Shown: positions 28,548 through 37,946, numbered from the stretch's first letter. The stretch is 64,000 nt of DNA from Streptococcus mitis (GCF_000722705.1 NZ_JPFW01000008.1:248001-312000), one strand, 5' to 3'. Translations and numbers: made by a program. Notes: generated by a model not told the origin, from the letters alone.

Positions 28548-29216
28548 CTAGGCATCATAACCAATATCAAAAAAGGCTAATTCTAAAGCAACTGCTTGAT
28601 TCCAGCGTTGCTGAAGTTCTGTCAAATCTTCTCGATTTTTCCCGATACGATTAAGCTCATCAACTAAAAATTGAACCCACTCTGCAAAGAAAGGACCTCT
28701 GTGGAGATTGATCCATTCCGAATGAATATAGGCTTCAGGTAGAGCCAAATCTTTAGAACCCCAGTCTAAATAGAGACCTTCTGCAATGACCAGCATGACC
28801 AAAAGATGAGCATAGTCTGATGAAGCCACAGCAGAATACATCAGATCCTGAAAGGCTTTTGTTACAGGATGCAAGGTCACTTCCAGATAATCATTCTCAG
28901 ATACTTTTAACTCTTTGAAAGCCTTCTGGAAATAACCGTCTTCGTCTGCTTCAAGAAAACCTAGTTGCTTGGCAAAACGAAGTTTGGATTCAAGCTGGTC
29001 TGCGTGGGCTACGCAAGCACCCAGCATGGATAAGAAGGCATCAAAGAAGTGATAATCTTGAATTAGGTAGTCTTTTAAGACCTTATTCTCAATTGTCCCT
29101 GCAAAAAGTTCCTTGACAAAACGATGATTGACGGCAGCCTGCCAATCCTTCTGACTGCTTTTTAATAATTCTCCAACAGTCAAACCTGGCTCAAATGCAT
29201 AGTCTTGTGTTTCCAT
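28548..29216 (-). CDS. tenA: TenA family protein (second copy)
   Basis: This 222-residue TenA paralogue shows LIQDYHFFDAFLSMLGACV (about 51-69), the TLHPVTKAFQDLMYS segment and a FFAEWVQFLVDELNR helix. The catalytic-region cysteine of the first copy is replaced in a different context (VLVI-type helix, AEGLYLDWG), so its exact reaction is less certain. It is the first gene behind the third TPP riboswitch. Confidence 0.88.
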   Translation of the reverse strand: METQDYAFEPGLTVGELLKSSQKDWQAAVNHRFVKELFAGTIENKVLKDYLIQDYHFFDAFLSMLGACVAHADQLESKLRFAKQLGFLEADEDGYFQKAFKELKVSENDYLEVTLHPVTKAFQDLMYSAVASSDYAHLLVMLVIAEGLYLDWGSKDLALPEAYIHSEWINLHRGPFFAEWVQFLVDELNRIGKNREDLTELQQRWNQAVALELAFFDIGYDA

Positions 29217-29349
29217 ATTTACTTTTCCTCTCTTTACTCGTTCGTAATCAACAAAACATCAAGAAAATCCTAGTTTTACTTGACCTTTTTCAAGAAAATC
29301 AAGGGCATTCAAGAAGAGCTACCTAAACAAGCCTATCCAGTTTTATATA

Positions 29350-29396
29350 AACAAAAAAACTCCAATTACAATTAAGAATTAGAGTTGACTTACAAG
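29350..29396 (-). terminator. Riboswitch-controlled terminator before tenA2
   Basis: AACTCTAATT and AATTGGAGTT pair around a ten-base loop and are followed by TTTTTTT on the minus strand. It matches the terminator before the ykoE-type gene in position and sequence. Confidence 0.85.
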
Positions 29397-29433
29397 ATTA
29401 GATTGTTCATTTCGCCATACGAAAAAAACTGTT

Positions 29434-29506
29434 CACATTTCCCTTCGCCAGTCTTAACTGTATCAGGTTCAATGGGTATCATCTCAGCTTAAAGCACCCC
29501 AAATGT
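29434..29506 (-). promoter_or_regulatory. TPP riboswitch upstream of tenA2
   Basis: The minus strand shows CATTTGGGGTGC, AGCTGAGAT, ACCCATTGAACCTG and CTGGCGAAGGGAAATG. It differs from the 26625-26700 element at only a handful of positions. The -10 of the transcript was not identified with confidence. Confidence 0.93.
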
Positions 29507-29631
29507 CTTTATTATTTAATTACTGCACCAGTATAGCAAAAAATGAAAGCCCTAGCAAGATATTTGACTGAAAAATATGTTTATATAGTTTTCGATACAG
29601 ATTGACCTTATTTAAACTTCTAAAACACAAG

Positions 29632-29660
29632 TAAAAACCTCCACATTCAGTGGAGGCAAT
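29632..29660 (-). terminator. Terminator after lctO
   Basis: On the minus strand GCCTCCAC and GTGGAGG pair around a five-base loop and are followed by TTTTTAC. Confidence 0.85.
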
Positions 29661-29667
29661 CATTTTA

Positions 29668-30804
29668 TCAATACAATTTTAAGTCACGAGGGTCAACTGG
29701 GAAGGTTGGGTTGTAAGGGTTGTGACGGAGTTTGAAGTGTTTAACATCTTCAATAGTCTGAGTTCCAGACAATTGCATGACTGTCTTCAATTCAGCATTC
29801 AAGTGTTCAAAGACTTGACGTACACCGACACTACCACCAAGGGCCAGACCATAGATAACAGGGCGGCCAATAGCTACCAAGTCTGCTCCTGAAGCCAAGG
29901 CTTTAAAGACGTGTTGACCACGACGAATACCAGAGTCAAAGACGATTGGCACACGTTTATCAACTGCTTCTGCTACTTCTTGAAGTGAATCAAAGGCAGC
30001 TGGCCCACCGTCGATTTGGCGGCCACCGTGGTTGGTTACCCAGATACCAGAGGCACCTGCAGCAAGCGAACGTTCAACGTCCTCACGGCATTGTGGTCCC
30101 TTGACATACACAGGAAGTCCTGAGTATTCAGCGATAAATTCTACGTCACGTGGAGACAAGCGTTGTTTAGCTGATTTGTAAACAAAGTCCATTGATTTAC
30201 CAGCACCTTCTGGCAGGTATTCTTCAACAATCGGCATGCCAACTGGGAAGACAAAACCATTACGCTTATCCACCTCACGATTACCTCCTACAGTAGCATC
30301 TGCTGTCAAGACAATCGCTTTATAACCTTCAGCCTTCACACGATCCATGATGTGGCGGTTTATCCCGTCATCTTTACTGAAGTAAAATTGGAACCAGTGA
30401 GGTGTCCCTTGAAGGGCTTCCGTAATTTCTGGAAGGTCGACAGTAGAGTAAGAGCTGGTTGTATAAAGAGAACCAAACTCATGCACACCACGCGCAGTAG
30501 CCACTTCACCCTGTTCATTTGCCAATTTATGAGCTGCAACAGGCGCCATAATGATTGGTGAAGACAATTTTTCACCTGCAAATTCAATCTCTGTACTTGG
30601 ATTTTCTACATTGCAAAGAGTATGAGGAACGATGAGTTTGTGGTTAAAGGCACGAATATTCTCACGTAAAGTGAAAGTATCTTCCGCCCCACTAGCGATA
30701 TAGCCAAATGCTGCTTTAGGAATCACTTGTTGCGCCATGGGCTCCAAATCATAGGTATTGATGAAGTCTACATGACCTTCTGCATTGCTTGTTTTGTATG
30801 ACAT
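29668..30804 (-). CDS. lctO: L-lactate oxidase
   Basis: LctO oxidises L-lactate with oxygen to pyruvate and hydrogen peroxide, feeding SpxB. The 378-residue FMN protein belongs to the alpha-hydroxy acid oxidases: the catalytic histidine and arginine are in WVTNHGGRQIDGGP (about 255-268), the lysine in VKGPQC and the phosphate site in DSGIRRGQHVFKALASGADLV-like sequence. The length is as expected. It is monocistronic with a cre-like site between promoter region and ATG. Confidence 0.95.
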   Translation of the reverse strand: MSYKTSNAEGHVDFINTYDLEPMAQQVIPKAAFGYIASGAEDTFTLRENIRAFNHKLIVPHTLCNVENPSTEIEFAGEKLSSPIIMAPVAAHKLANEQGEVATARGVHEFGSLYTTSSYSTVDLPEITEALQGTPHWFQFYFSKDDGINRHIMDRVKAEGYKAIVLTADATVGGNREVDKRNGFVFPVGMPIVEEYLPEGAGKSMDFVYKSAKQRLSPRDVEFIAEYSGLPVYVKGPQCREDVERSLAAGASGIWVTNHGGRQIDGGPAAFDSLQEVAEAVDKRVPIVFDSGIRRGQHVFKALASGADLVAIGRPVIYGLALGGSVGVRQVFEHLNAELKTVMQLSGTQTIEDVKHFKLRHNPYNPTFPVDPRDLKLY

Positions 30805-30822
30805 AAAATGCCCTCCTTAATA

Positions 30823-30836
30823 AGTAAGCGTTTTCT
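30823..30836 (-). promoter_or_regulatory. CcpA (cre)-like site upstream of lctO
   Basis: On the minus strand AGAAAACGCTTACT matches the cre consensus with one mismatch (first base). It lies 19 nt before the lctO ATG, where CcpA binding would block transcription. Confidence 0.6.
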
Positions 30837-30990
30837 TTGTGTATTACAAAAATATCTTAACTCTTTTTTCAACACTTTTCAAATATTTTGTTTGGAAATT
30901 TCAGAAAAATTCTGTCTATGATAAAAAATCCTTATCACGGTAATAAAAAATAGATATTATCCAAGGGAGATTTTAAGTGCTACAATAACT

Positions 30991-31002
30991 ATATTATTTC
31001 TA
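30991..31002 (+). promoter_or_regulatory. Extended -10 promoter of the amino acid ABC operon
   Basis: TGCTACAAT with an upstream TG lies about 30 nt before the TTG start at 31020; a poor -35 (TTATCC) is 18 nt upstream. GGGAGG provides the ribosome site. Confidence 0.5.
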
Positions 31003-31019
31003 GATGGGAGGTTCTATTT

Positions 31020-31700
31020 TTGGATTGGTCCATTGTTGAACAATATCTACCACTATATCAAAAGGCATTTCTTCTGACCTTGCATATTGCAGTTTGGGGA
31101 ATTCTGGGATCCTTTCTGCTCGGTTTAATCGTTAGTATCATCCGACATTACCGCATCCCTGTTTTGGCGCAAGTAGCGACAGCCTACATTGAATTGTCAC
31201 GCAACACGCCCCTTTTGATTCAACTCTTCTTTCTCTACTTCGGGCTTCCCCGAATAGGGATTGTCCTATCTTCGGAAGTCTGTGCTACTCTGGGATTAGT
31301 CTTTTTAGGAGGCTCCTATATGGCAGAATCTTTCCGAAGCGGACTGGAGGCCGTCAGTCAAACCCAGCACGAGATTGGATTAGCCATCGGTCTGACACCT
31401 ATACAGGTCTTTCGCTATGTAGTTCTTCCGCAAGCAACAGCGGTGGCCCTACCCTCTTTTAGTGCCAATGTCATTTTCCTCATCAAGGAATCCTCTGTTT
31501 TCTCAGCAGTGGCTTTGGCCGACCTCATGTACGTCGCTAAGGACTTGATTGGACTCTATTATGAGACAGACATTGCACTGGCCATGTTGGTAATTGCTTA
31601 TCTGATTATGCTGCTGCCCATCTCACTGATCTTTAGCTGGATAGAAAGGAGGCTCCGCCATGCAGGATTCGGGAATCCAAGTACTCTTTCAGGGAAATAA
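31020..31700 (+). CDS. Polar amino acid ABC transporter, permease 1
   Basis: This 226-residue permease of the HisM/GlnP type starts at a TTG codon with GGGAGG 9 nt upstream; no ATG fits. It has five helices and the coupling loop EIGLAIGLTPIQVFRYVVLPQA-like sequence (about 117-138) that contacts the ATPase. ELSRNTPLLIQLFFLYFG is a family signature. It overlaps the second permease gene by 41 nt. The import substrate is probably glutamine, glutamate or a similar amino acid. Confidence 0.92.
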   Translation: MDWSIVEQYLPLYQKAFLLTLHIAVWGILGSFLLGLIVSIIRHYRIPVLAQVATAYIELSRNTPLLIQLFFLYFGLPRIGIVLSSEVCATLGLVFLGGSYMAESFRSGLEAVSQTQHEIGLAIGLTPIQVFRYVVLPQATAVALPSFSANVIFLIKESSVFSAVALADLMYVAKDLIGLYYETDIALAMLVIAYLIMLLPISLIFSWIERRLRHAGFGNPSTLSGK

Positions 31701-32337
31701 TCTCCTGCGGATCTTACAGGGATTGGGCGTCACGATTGGGATTTCGATCCTATCTGTTCTTCTATCTATGATTTTCGGAACAGTCATGGGAATCATCATG
31801 ACCTCCCATTCTAGAATCGTGCGATTTTTGACACGATTGTATCTGGAATTTATTCGTATCATGCCCCAGCTGGTATTGCTCTTCATCGTTTACTTTGGTT
31901 TAGCTCGAAACTTTAATATCAATATCTCAGGTGAGACTTCTGCTATTATCGTTTTCACCCTCTGGGGAACAGCTGAGATGGGGGACTTAGTCCGTGGAGC
32001 TATCACTTCTCTCCCTAAGCATCAGTTTGAAAGCGGACAGGCGCTAGGTTTGACTAATGTTCAACTTTACTACCACATTATCATCCCACAGGTCTTGAGA
32101 AGACTGCTACCGCAGGCCATTAACCTTGTCACTCGGATGATCAAAACCACTTCTTTAGTCGTTTTGATTGGGGTTGTGGAAGTAACCAAGGTTGGACAGC
32201 AAATCATTGATAGCAATCGCTTGACTATCCCAACCGCTTCCTTTTGGATTTACGGAACCATTCTGGTCTTGTATTTCGCAGTCTGCTTCCCTATTTCCAA
32301 ATTATCCACACACTTAGAAAAACATTGGAGGAACTAA
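31660..32337 (+). CDS. Polar amino acid ABC transporter, permease 2
   Basis: This 225-residue permease is the paralogue and partner of the first. It shows EFIRIMPQLVLLFIVYFGLA (family motif, about 62-81) and the coupling loop ESGQALGLTNVQLYYHIIIPQ-like region. GGAGG lies 7 nt before the ATG, which is within the end of the first permease gene. The stop touches the ATPase start (TAAATG). Confidence 0.92.
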   Translation: MQDSGIQVLFQGNNLLRILQGLGVTIGISILSVLLSMIFGTVMGIIMTSHSRIVRFLTRLYLEFIRIMPQLVLLFIVYFGLARNFNINISGETSAIIVFTLWGTAEMGDLVRGAITSLPKHQFESGQALGLTNVQLYYHIIIPQVLRRLLPQAINLVTRMIKTTSLVVLIGVVEVTKVGQQIIDSNRLTIPTASFWIYGTILVLYFAVCFPISKLSTHLEKHWRN

Positions 32338-33096
32338 ATGTCTGAAACTATTTTAGAAATCAAGGAACTAAAAAAATCCTTCGGAGACAATCCTATCCTC
32401 CAAGGACTTTCTCTAGATATCAAAAAAGGGGAAGTTGTGGTTATTCTAGGGCCATCTGGTTGTGGGAAAAGCACCCTCCTTCGTTGCCTCAATGGCTTAG
32501 AAAGTATTCAAGGTGGAGATATCCTTCTGGATGGCCAGTCCATTATTGGCAATCAGAAAGATTTTCATCTCGTTCGCCAAAAGATTGGCATGGTATTTCA
32601 AAGTTATGAACTCTTTCCCCATCTAGACGTCCTACAAAACCTCATTCTAGGCCCTATCAAGGCTCAGGGAAGAGACAAGAAGGAAGTAACGGAAGAAGCT
32701 TTGCAACTACTGGAACGCGTGGGTTTGCTGGAAAAACAACATAGCTTTGCGCGTCAATTATCTGGTGGACAGAAGCAACGGGTTGCAATTGTCCGTGCCC
32801 TCCTCATGCATCCAGAAATCATCCTTTTTGACGAAGTGACTGCTTCGCTGGATCCAGAAATGGTGCGCGAGGTTCTGGAACTGATCAATGACTTGGCCCA
32901 AGAAGGCCGCACCATGATTCTAGTAACCCACGAAATGCAGTTTGCCCAAGCCATTGCAGACCGCATTATCTTCCTAGACCAAGGGAAAATTGCTGAAGAA
33001 GGAACGGCTCAAGCCTTCTTTACTAATCCTCAAACCAAACGAGCCCAGGAATTTTTAAACGTCTTTGACTTTAGCCAATTTGGCTCATATCTATAA
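32338..33096 (+). CDS. Polar amino acid ABC transporter, ATPase (GlnQ type)
   Basis: This 252-residue ATPase powers the importer. Motifs are Walker A GPSGCGKST (about 37-45), Q-loop FQSYELFPHL, signature LSGGQKQRV (about 140), Walker B IILFDEVTASLDP and the switch VTHEM. The protein is close to GlnQ family members, with a Q-loop and DEVTAS typical of amino acid importers. Confidence 0.94.
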   Translation: MSETILEIKELKKSFGDNPILQGLSLDIKKGEVVVILGPSGCGKSTLLRCLNGLESIQGGDILLDGQSIIGNQKDFHLVRQKIGMVFQSYELFPHLDVLQNLILGPIKAQGRDKKEVTEEALQLLERVGLLEKQHSFARQLSGGQKQRVAIVRALLMHPEIILFDEVTASLDPEMVREVLELINDLAQEGRTMILVTHEMQFAQAIADRIIFLDQGKIAEEGTAQAFFTNPQTKRAQEFLNVFDFSQFGSYL

Positions 33097-33107
33097 AGGA
33101 GATTCTT

Positions 33108-33974
33108 ATGAAACTAATCAAACCACTCTTAACTGTTTTGGCACTTGCCTTTGCCCTTATCTTTGTCACAGCTTGTAGCTCAGGTGGAAATGCTGGTTCA
33201 TCGTCTGGTAAAACCACTGCCAAGGCTCGCACTATCGATGAAATCAAAAAAAGCGGTGAGCTACGAATCGCCGTATTTGGAGACAAGAAACCCTTTGGTT
33301 ATGTTGACAATGATGGTTCTTACAAAGGTTACGATATTGAGCTCGGGAACCAATTAGCACAAGACTTGGGTGTCAAGGTTAAATACGTTTCAGTAGATGC
33401 TGCCAACCGTGCTGAATACTTGATTTCAAACAAGGTAGATATTACTCTTGCCAACTTTACAGTGACTGATGAACGTAAGAAACAAGTTGATTTTGCTCTT
33501 CCTTACATGAAAGTTTCACTCGGTGTTGTGTCACCTAAGACTGGTCTCATTACAGATGTCAAACAATTGGAAGGTAAAACCTTGATTGTCACAAAAGGAA
33601 CGACTGCTGAGACTTATTTTGAAAAGAATCATCCAGAAATCAAGCTCCAAAAATACGACCAATACAGTGACTCTTACCAAGCCCTCCTTGACGGACGTGG
33701 AGATGCCTTCTCTACTGACAATACGGAAGTCCTAGCTTGGGCGCTTGAAAATAAAGGATTTGAAGTAGGAATTACTTCTCTTGGTAATCCAGATACCATT
33801 GCGGCAGCAGTTCAAAAGAGTAACCAAGAACTGCTAGACTTCATCAATAAAGATATTGAAAAATTAGGCAAGGAAAACTTCTTCCATAAGGCCTATGAAA
33901 AAACACTTCACCCAACCTACGGTGACGCTGCCAAAGCAGATGACCTAGTTGTTGAAGGTGGAAAAGTTGACTAA
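33108..33974 (+). CDS. Polar amino acid ABC transporter, substrate-binding lipoprotein
   Basis: This 288-residue lipoprotein has a signal peptide with lipobox FVTAC (Cys23), a serine/glycine-rich linker and a type II binding fold. RTIDEIKKSGELRIAVFGDK begins the fold and GYDIELGNQLAQDLG is the family motif. ANFTVTDERKKQVDFALPY lines the ligand cleft. The ligand is probably glutamine, glutamate or cystine-like; the sequence does not decide. It ends the four-gene operon. Confidence 0.92.
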   Translation: MKLIKPLLTVLALAFALIFVTACSSGGNAGSSSGKTTAKARTIDEIKKSGELRIAVFGDKKPFGYVDNDGSYKGYDIELGNQLAQDLGVKVKYVSVDAANRAEYLISNKVDITLANFTVTDERKKQVDFALPYMKVSLGVVSPKTGLITDVKQLEGKTLIVTKGTTAETYFEKNHPEIKLQKYDQYSDSYQALLDGRGDAFSTDNTEVLAWALENKGFEVGITSLGNPDTIAAAVQKSNQELLDFINKDIEKLGKENFFHKAYEKTLHPTYGDAAKADDLVVEGGKVD

Positions 33975-33997
33975 TACTCAATGAAATCACAAAAAGA

Positions 33998-34030
33998 AAT
34001 CAGGTAATCCTAGTGACTACCTGATTTTCT
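33998..34030. terminator. Terminator between the ABC operon and pyrE
   Basis: AATCAGGTA pairs with TACCTGATT around an eleven-base loop, followed by TTCT and preceded by AAAAAG. It follows a fragment resembling the first bases of a BOX element (TACTCAATGAAA, 33975-33986). Confidence 0.8.
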
Positions 34031-34035
34031 ATGTT

Positions 34036-34668
34036 TTAGGCATTTTGCCAATTTTCTTGGTCTTCTTTAAAGCGTTTTAAGAGGTCCAAGCCTTCTGGCG
34101 TGATATAGCCTTCTTCTTGAGCTAGGTAAATGAGCTCACTATAGTTTGAAAGTGTGACTAACTTAACGCCAGCATCCTCAAAGTTCTTATCCGCTTTTGG
34201 CAATTGGTAGCTGAAAATCGCTACAACACCAAGCACATCTGCTCCTTCTCGCTTAGCTGCTGCAACAGCTTCAAGAACAGATCCACCAGTTGAAATAAGG
34301 TCTTCAACCACTACCATTTTTTGACCCTGAGCTACGCGGCCTTCGATTTGGTTACCTGCACCGTGGTCTTTTGGTTTGCTACGGATGTAGGCAAATGGCA
34401 AATTCATCTTATCAGCAATGATAGCTCCGTGTGGAATCCCTGCTGTTGCAGTTCCTGCAATCACTTCAACCTCTGGAAAGGCTTCTTTGATAGCATCCAC
34501 AAAACCATTTTCAATGAGAGTACGAGTTTCTGGATAGGCTAGCGTCACACGGTTATCCGTGTAAATTGGCGACTTGATACCAGATGCCCAAGTGAAAGGC
34601 TCCTCTGGTTTGAGGTAAACGGCTTGAATTTTCAAGAGGTGGCTAGCGATATCTTTAGCAAGTGTCAT
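34036..34668 (-). CDS. pyrE: Orotate phosphoribosyltransferase
   Basis: PyrE converts orotate and PRPP to OMP. The 210-residue protein shows the PRPP-binding motif [17 protein letters not shown] (about 116-132) and the flexible-loop region [16 protein letters not shown]. It follows pyrF by 32 nt and shares the PyrR-controlled leader. Confidence 0.96.
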   Translation of the reverse strand: MTLAKDIASHLLKIQAVYLKPEEPFTWASGIKSPIYTDNRVTLAYPETRTLIENGFVDAIKEAFPEVEVIAGTATAGIPHGAIIADKMNLPFAYIRSKPKDHGAGNQIEGRVAQGQKMVVVEDLISTGGSVLEAVAAAKREGADVLGVVAIFSYQLPKADKNFEDAGVKLVTLSNYSELIYLAQEEGYITPEGLDLLKRFKEDQENWQNA

Positions 34669-34700
34669 GGTCTTCTCCTTTTATTTTTATAATCTATTTT

Positions 34701-35402
34701 TTAATTCCAGTCCTGTGTCCATTCATCCTTGATGGCATGATAAGCTGCAACAGGATCTTCAGCTTGGGTAATGGGACGTCCCACTACGATATAGTCACTA
34801 CCGATTTGATAGGCATCAGCAGGTGTCATCACACGTTTTTGGTCTCCAACTGCAGCTCCCTGAGGGCGAATCCCTGGTGTCAGACAGATAAAATCTGGAT
34901 TGGTTGCCTGCTTGATGAGTTGAACTTCCTGAGCTGAGCAAACGACACCATCCAAGCCTGCTTCAGCTGTCTTCTTGGCATAGTGAATCACAGACTCTTG
35001 CAGGCTGGTTTGGATATTTTGAAAATCCTGCATCTGAGCTTCTGATGTTGAGGTCAGCTGTGTTACAGCAATCAACTTCGCTTGACTTCCAAGACCTTCA
35101 CGCGCCGCCTTCATCATCTCTACACCACCAGCTGCATGAACATTGGTCATGTCCACACCAAGCTGAGACAAGACCTTCATGGCTGACTTGACTGTATTGG
35201 GAATGTCATGAAGTTTGAGATCAAGAAAGACGCTGTGACCCAGACCTTTCAAGTAAGATACAATCTCAGGACCCGTTGCGTAATAAAGCTCCATCCCTAC
35301 CTTGAGATAAAGGCTTTCTTCTGCTGGAAAAAGAGCTAAGAATTCCTTGACTGCCTCAAAACTAGGAAAATCAAGAGCAATGACTGGACGATGTTCTCGC
35401 AT
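34701..35402 (-). CDS. pyrF: Orotidine-5'-phosphate decarboxylase
   Basis: PyrF decarboxylates OMP to UMP, the last step of de novo synthesis. The 233-residue barrel shows the catalytic [11 protein letters not shown] (about 60-70), TVHAAGG-type region ([11 protein letters not shown]) and the phosphate-binding IVVGRPIT. It is the first gene of pyrFE, behind a PyrR-binding leader and terminator. Confidence 0.96.
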   Translation of the reverse strand: MREHRPVIALDFPSFEAVKEFLALFPAEESLYLKVGMELYYATGPEIVSYLKGLGHSVFLDLKLHDIPNTVKSAMKVLSQLGVDMTNVHAAGGVEMMKAAREGLGSQAKLIAVTQLTSTSEAQMQDFQNIQTSLQESVIHYAKKTAEAGLDGVVCSAQEVQLIKQATNPDFICLTPGIRPQGAAVGDQKRVMTPADAYQIGSDYIVVGRPITQAEDPVAAYHAIKDEWTQDWN

Positions 35403-35454
35403 AGGTTTCTCCTTCTACCTTTGCTAGTGAGAGAGTCTGGGCAACAGAAGCCAC

Positions 35455-35550
35455 GAAAAAAGGAACCTGCCAACAGCAAGGTTCCACGAAAAATGGGTAG
35501 TCTCCACCCTTTCACCGTCTAACCTTAGCTGCCTCTCTGGACTGCTTTAA
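35455..35550 (-). promoter_or_regulatory. PyrR-binding attenuator of pyrFE
   Basis: On the minus strand the leader contains CAGTCCAGAGAGGCAGC (35530-35545), matching the PyrR RNA-binding consensus, then a GGGTGGAGACTACCC hairpin, then the terminator GGAACCTTGC...GGTTCC plus TTTTTT (35455-35485). UMP-bound PyrR should favour termination. Confidence 0.88.
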
Positions 35551-35562
35551 AGGTTTTCTATT

Positions 35563-35591
35563 ATTCTATTATTTCTACTAGCACTTGTCAA
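35563..35591 (-). promoter_or_regulatory. Promoter of pyrFE
   Basis: TTGACA (35586-35591), 17 nt, TAGAAT (35563-35568) on the minus strand, about 20 nt upstream of the PyrR site and about 40 nt past the divIB stop. Confidence 0.8.
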
Positions 35592-35633
35592 GTAAAAACA
35601 TGCAACTAAAGAGCTATAGGAGAAAAGGTAAAC

Positions 35634-36878
35634 CTAGCGGCGTGATGAACGCTGACTTGTTTGGTTCCGATTGCTTTCTTCCTCCAATTTTTTCTTCTCT
35701 TCTTCCAATTTATTCTGCTGTTCTTCCAGCCTTTTCTTCTCTTCCTCTTTCTGTTTCTTCTCAGCTTCCTTGGCCTCTTGTTTGGCTTTTTCCTCTGCCT
35801 CCATAATTAATTTATCCGCAATAGTGTAACTGTAGATTCCAGCTTCCATGTCGACCACACTTGGTTCTGACAATTGTGGCTTAATCTTACTATAGTAAGG
35901 CAATTTCTTACTCATTTCAGACAGGGGAACCAAGACTTCGTCCGAATCATTCATAGTCAATCGAATTAAATCTGAAGTGACCTTACTTGGGGCTAGTTCC
36001 ACCTTTTGGATAGCCGCCTTGAGTTCTGGGCTAATTTGAGAAAGTTCTGACGTAAAGGTCTTGATTTGTTCGCTGTCATTAAAGAGAACTGACAAATAAG
36101 TTTCTGGCAGACTAACCAAGCTCACAGAACTGGTCTCAAGCTGACCACTGGAAAGAATAGGATAATGATTTTCACCAGAAACATAGTAGGCAACAATATC
36201 ATATTCCTTAACCTTGATAGTAAACTTAGTTGGAAATTGATAGACAAGCTGAGCTGATTCAACCCAATAATTAGACTTGATCTGTTCTTCATATTTTGCC
36301 TTATCTAGCAGAAGGTTAATCGTATAATCCGAATCCTGAATACCTGAAGCCTGTCGAATATCATCATCTGTAGTTTGTACCGTTCCCTCAATACGGATAT
36401 CCTTCATAGTCGCATAAGGACTGAGTAAGTAGGCAGAGACAATCAATAAAAGCAGACTTGGAAATAAAATCGTTAAGGCTCGCAAGATATGGAGGCCAGG
36501 AATCTTTGCTTTGGCTGGTTTTTTCTTTGTAGCCTTTTTAGCAATGTTTTTATCCTCTTTCTTTGGCTCTTTGGATTTTGGTTCTTCTTTAGTTGCTTCT
36601 TTTTTGGCGTCTTCTGACTCTTCTACTTTTTCTTTAACATCTTCCTTAGCTGACTCTGAGTCATTTTGATCAGAGTCACTCTTCTGGTCTTGCTTGTCCT
36701 CTGATTTCTCAGATTCTTCTCCCATTCGAGCTTGTCTTTCCTTTTCTTTCTCCTCAGCTAGGGCCGCCTCTTCTTCAGCCTTCTTTTTTAGATATTCTTG
36801 GTTTCGTTTCTGCCATTCTGATAACTCTTTAAATTCTTCGAGGATTTCTTTGCCCTCATTTTTCTTATCTTTTGACAT
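35634..36878 (-). CDS. divIB: Cell division protein DivIB/FtsQ
   Basis: DivIB is a membrane protein of the septal complex with DivIC and FtsL. The 414-residue protein has a long charged cytoplasmic region (about 1-130, rich in Lys/Glu and Asp/Ser), one transmembrane segment (about 138-160), a POTRA domain beginning at MKDIRIEGTV, the FtsQ domain and a Lys/Glu-rich coiled C-terminal tail (about 355-414) ending in RRSSRR-like residues. It follows murG by 9 nt; no terminator is visible after it, so read-through into pyrFE is possible. Confidence 0.94.
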   Translation of the reverse strand: MSKDKKNEGKEILEEFKELSEWQKRNQEYLKKKAEEEAALAEEKEKERQARMGEESEKSEDKQDQKSDSDQNDSESAKEDVKEKVEESEDAKKEATKEEPKSKEPKKEDKNIAKKATKKKPAKAKIPGLHILRALTILFPSLLLLIVSAYLLSPYATMKDIRIEGTVQTTDDDIRQASGIQDSDYTINLLLDKAKYEEQIKSNYWVESAQLVYQFPTKFTIKVKEYDIVAYYVSGENHYPILSSGQLETSSVSLVSLPETYLSVLFNDSEQIKTFTSELSQISPELKAAIQKVELAPSKVTSDLIRLTMNDSDEVLVPLSEMSKKLPYYSKIKPQLSEPSVVDMEAGIYSYTIADKLIMEAEEKAKQEAKEAEKKQKEEEKKRLEEQQNKLEEEKKKLEEESNRNQTSQRSSRR

Positions 36879-36887
36879 TTACTTTCC

Positions 36888-37946
36888 TTATGATAAATCT
36901 TTTTTCAACAATTGATAAAAATCTGCTAGAGATTTCAATTCCTTAGAAGCCTTCATCTTAGCTTGATAGTCTTCCTTGTGGCTTAGTAAGTGAGAAATCT
37001 TCTCTTCCAAACTGTCCAAGGTCAAATCGCTTTCTTGAAGCTCTTCTGCATAGCCTTTCTTAACAAAGTAAGCCGCATTTTCAATCTGGTCTCCACGACT
37101 AGCTTCCCTACCAAGTGGCACAATAACATGTAATTTCGCCATGGCCAAGAGCTCAAAAATCGTATTGGCACCACCTCGTGTCACAACAATGTCAGCCAAT
37201 TCCATCAAGGATTGATAGAGATTGGTCACATAGTCAACACGAAAGAGATTTTGGCTCAACTCGTTCAGGCTAGAATCTCCAGTTAGGTTGATAATATTGT
37301 AGCGCTCTGTTAGTTCTTTCTTATGGTCTATCACCAATTGGTTAAAGACTCGAGCACCTGCAGAACCACCGACAAATAATACAGTTGGCAATTTGGGATT
37401 AAAATGGGTTTGGATATCCACCAATTCATCTGGTTCTGAAGTGTTTTGGTCTGAAACCTTGGTCACTGCTCCCACATGCTCGACCTTAGCCAAGCTTGAA
37501 GCTTGCTCGAAGGTTGAATACATCTTCATCGCAAACTTATAGGCAATTTTATTGGCCAAGCCCATAGACAGGTCAGATTCGTGAATAAAGACTGGTACTC
37601 CTGACACACGCGCTGCGATAACAGGCGGTACTGAGACAAAGCCCCCCTTTGAAAAAAGAGCCTGTGGGCGAAGTCGCAACATAATAAAGAGCGACTGGAC
37701 AATTCCCCAACCAACTTTGAAGACATCCAGCATATTTTTCCAAGAGAAATAGCGACGCAATTTCCCAGTCGCAATGGAGTGGAAGGTGACATCTAGACCT
37801 GACTTGAGGATTTCTTGGTGTTCGATACCACGTTTGTCCCCGATATAGTGGACTTCCCAGCCATCTTCGATGAATTTGGGTATTAACAAAAGATTGAGGG
37901 TGACGTGTCCAACTGTCCCCCCACCTGTAAAGACAATTTTTTTCAT
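36888..37946 (-). CDS. murG: MurG, lipid II-forming GlcNAc transferase
   Basis: MurG adds GlcNAc to lipid I at the inner membrane face. The 352-residue GT-B protein shows the N-terminal glycine loop [13 protein letters not shown] (about 5-17), [12 protein letters not shown] and the donor-binding [10 protein letters not shown] and [12 protein letters not shown] motifs. It begins 1 nt after the murD stop, within the murD-murG-divIB cluster. Confidence 0.96.
   Translation of the reverse strand: MKKIVFTGGGTVGHVTLNLLLIPKFIEDGWEVHYIGDKRGIEHQEILKSGLDVTFHSIATGKLRRYFSWKNMLDVFKVGWGIVQSLFIMLRLRPQALFSKGGFVSVPPVIAARVSGVPVFIHESDLSMGLANKIAYKFAMKMYSTFEQASSLAKVEHVGAVTKVSDQNTSEPDELVDIQTHFNPKLPTVLFVGGSAGARVFNQLVIDHKKELTERYNIINLTGDSSLNELSQNLFRVDYVTNLYQSLMELADIVVTRGGANTIFELLAMAKLHVIVPLGREASRGDQIENAAYFVKKGYAEELQESDLTLDSLEEKISHLLSHKEDYQAKMKASKELKSLADFYQLLKKDLS

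Noticed and set aside
33975-33986. TACTCAATGAAA resembling the edge of a BOX element
   Set aside because: Only about 12 nt match and the rest of the element is absent; too short to call a repeat.
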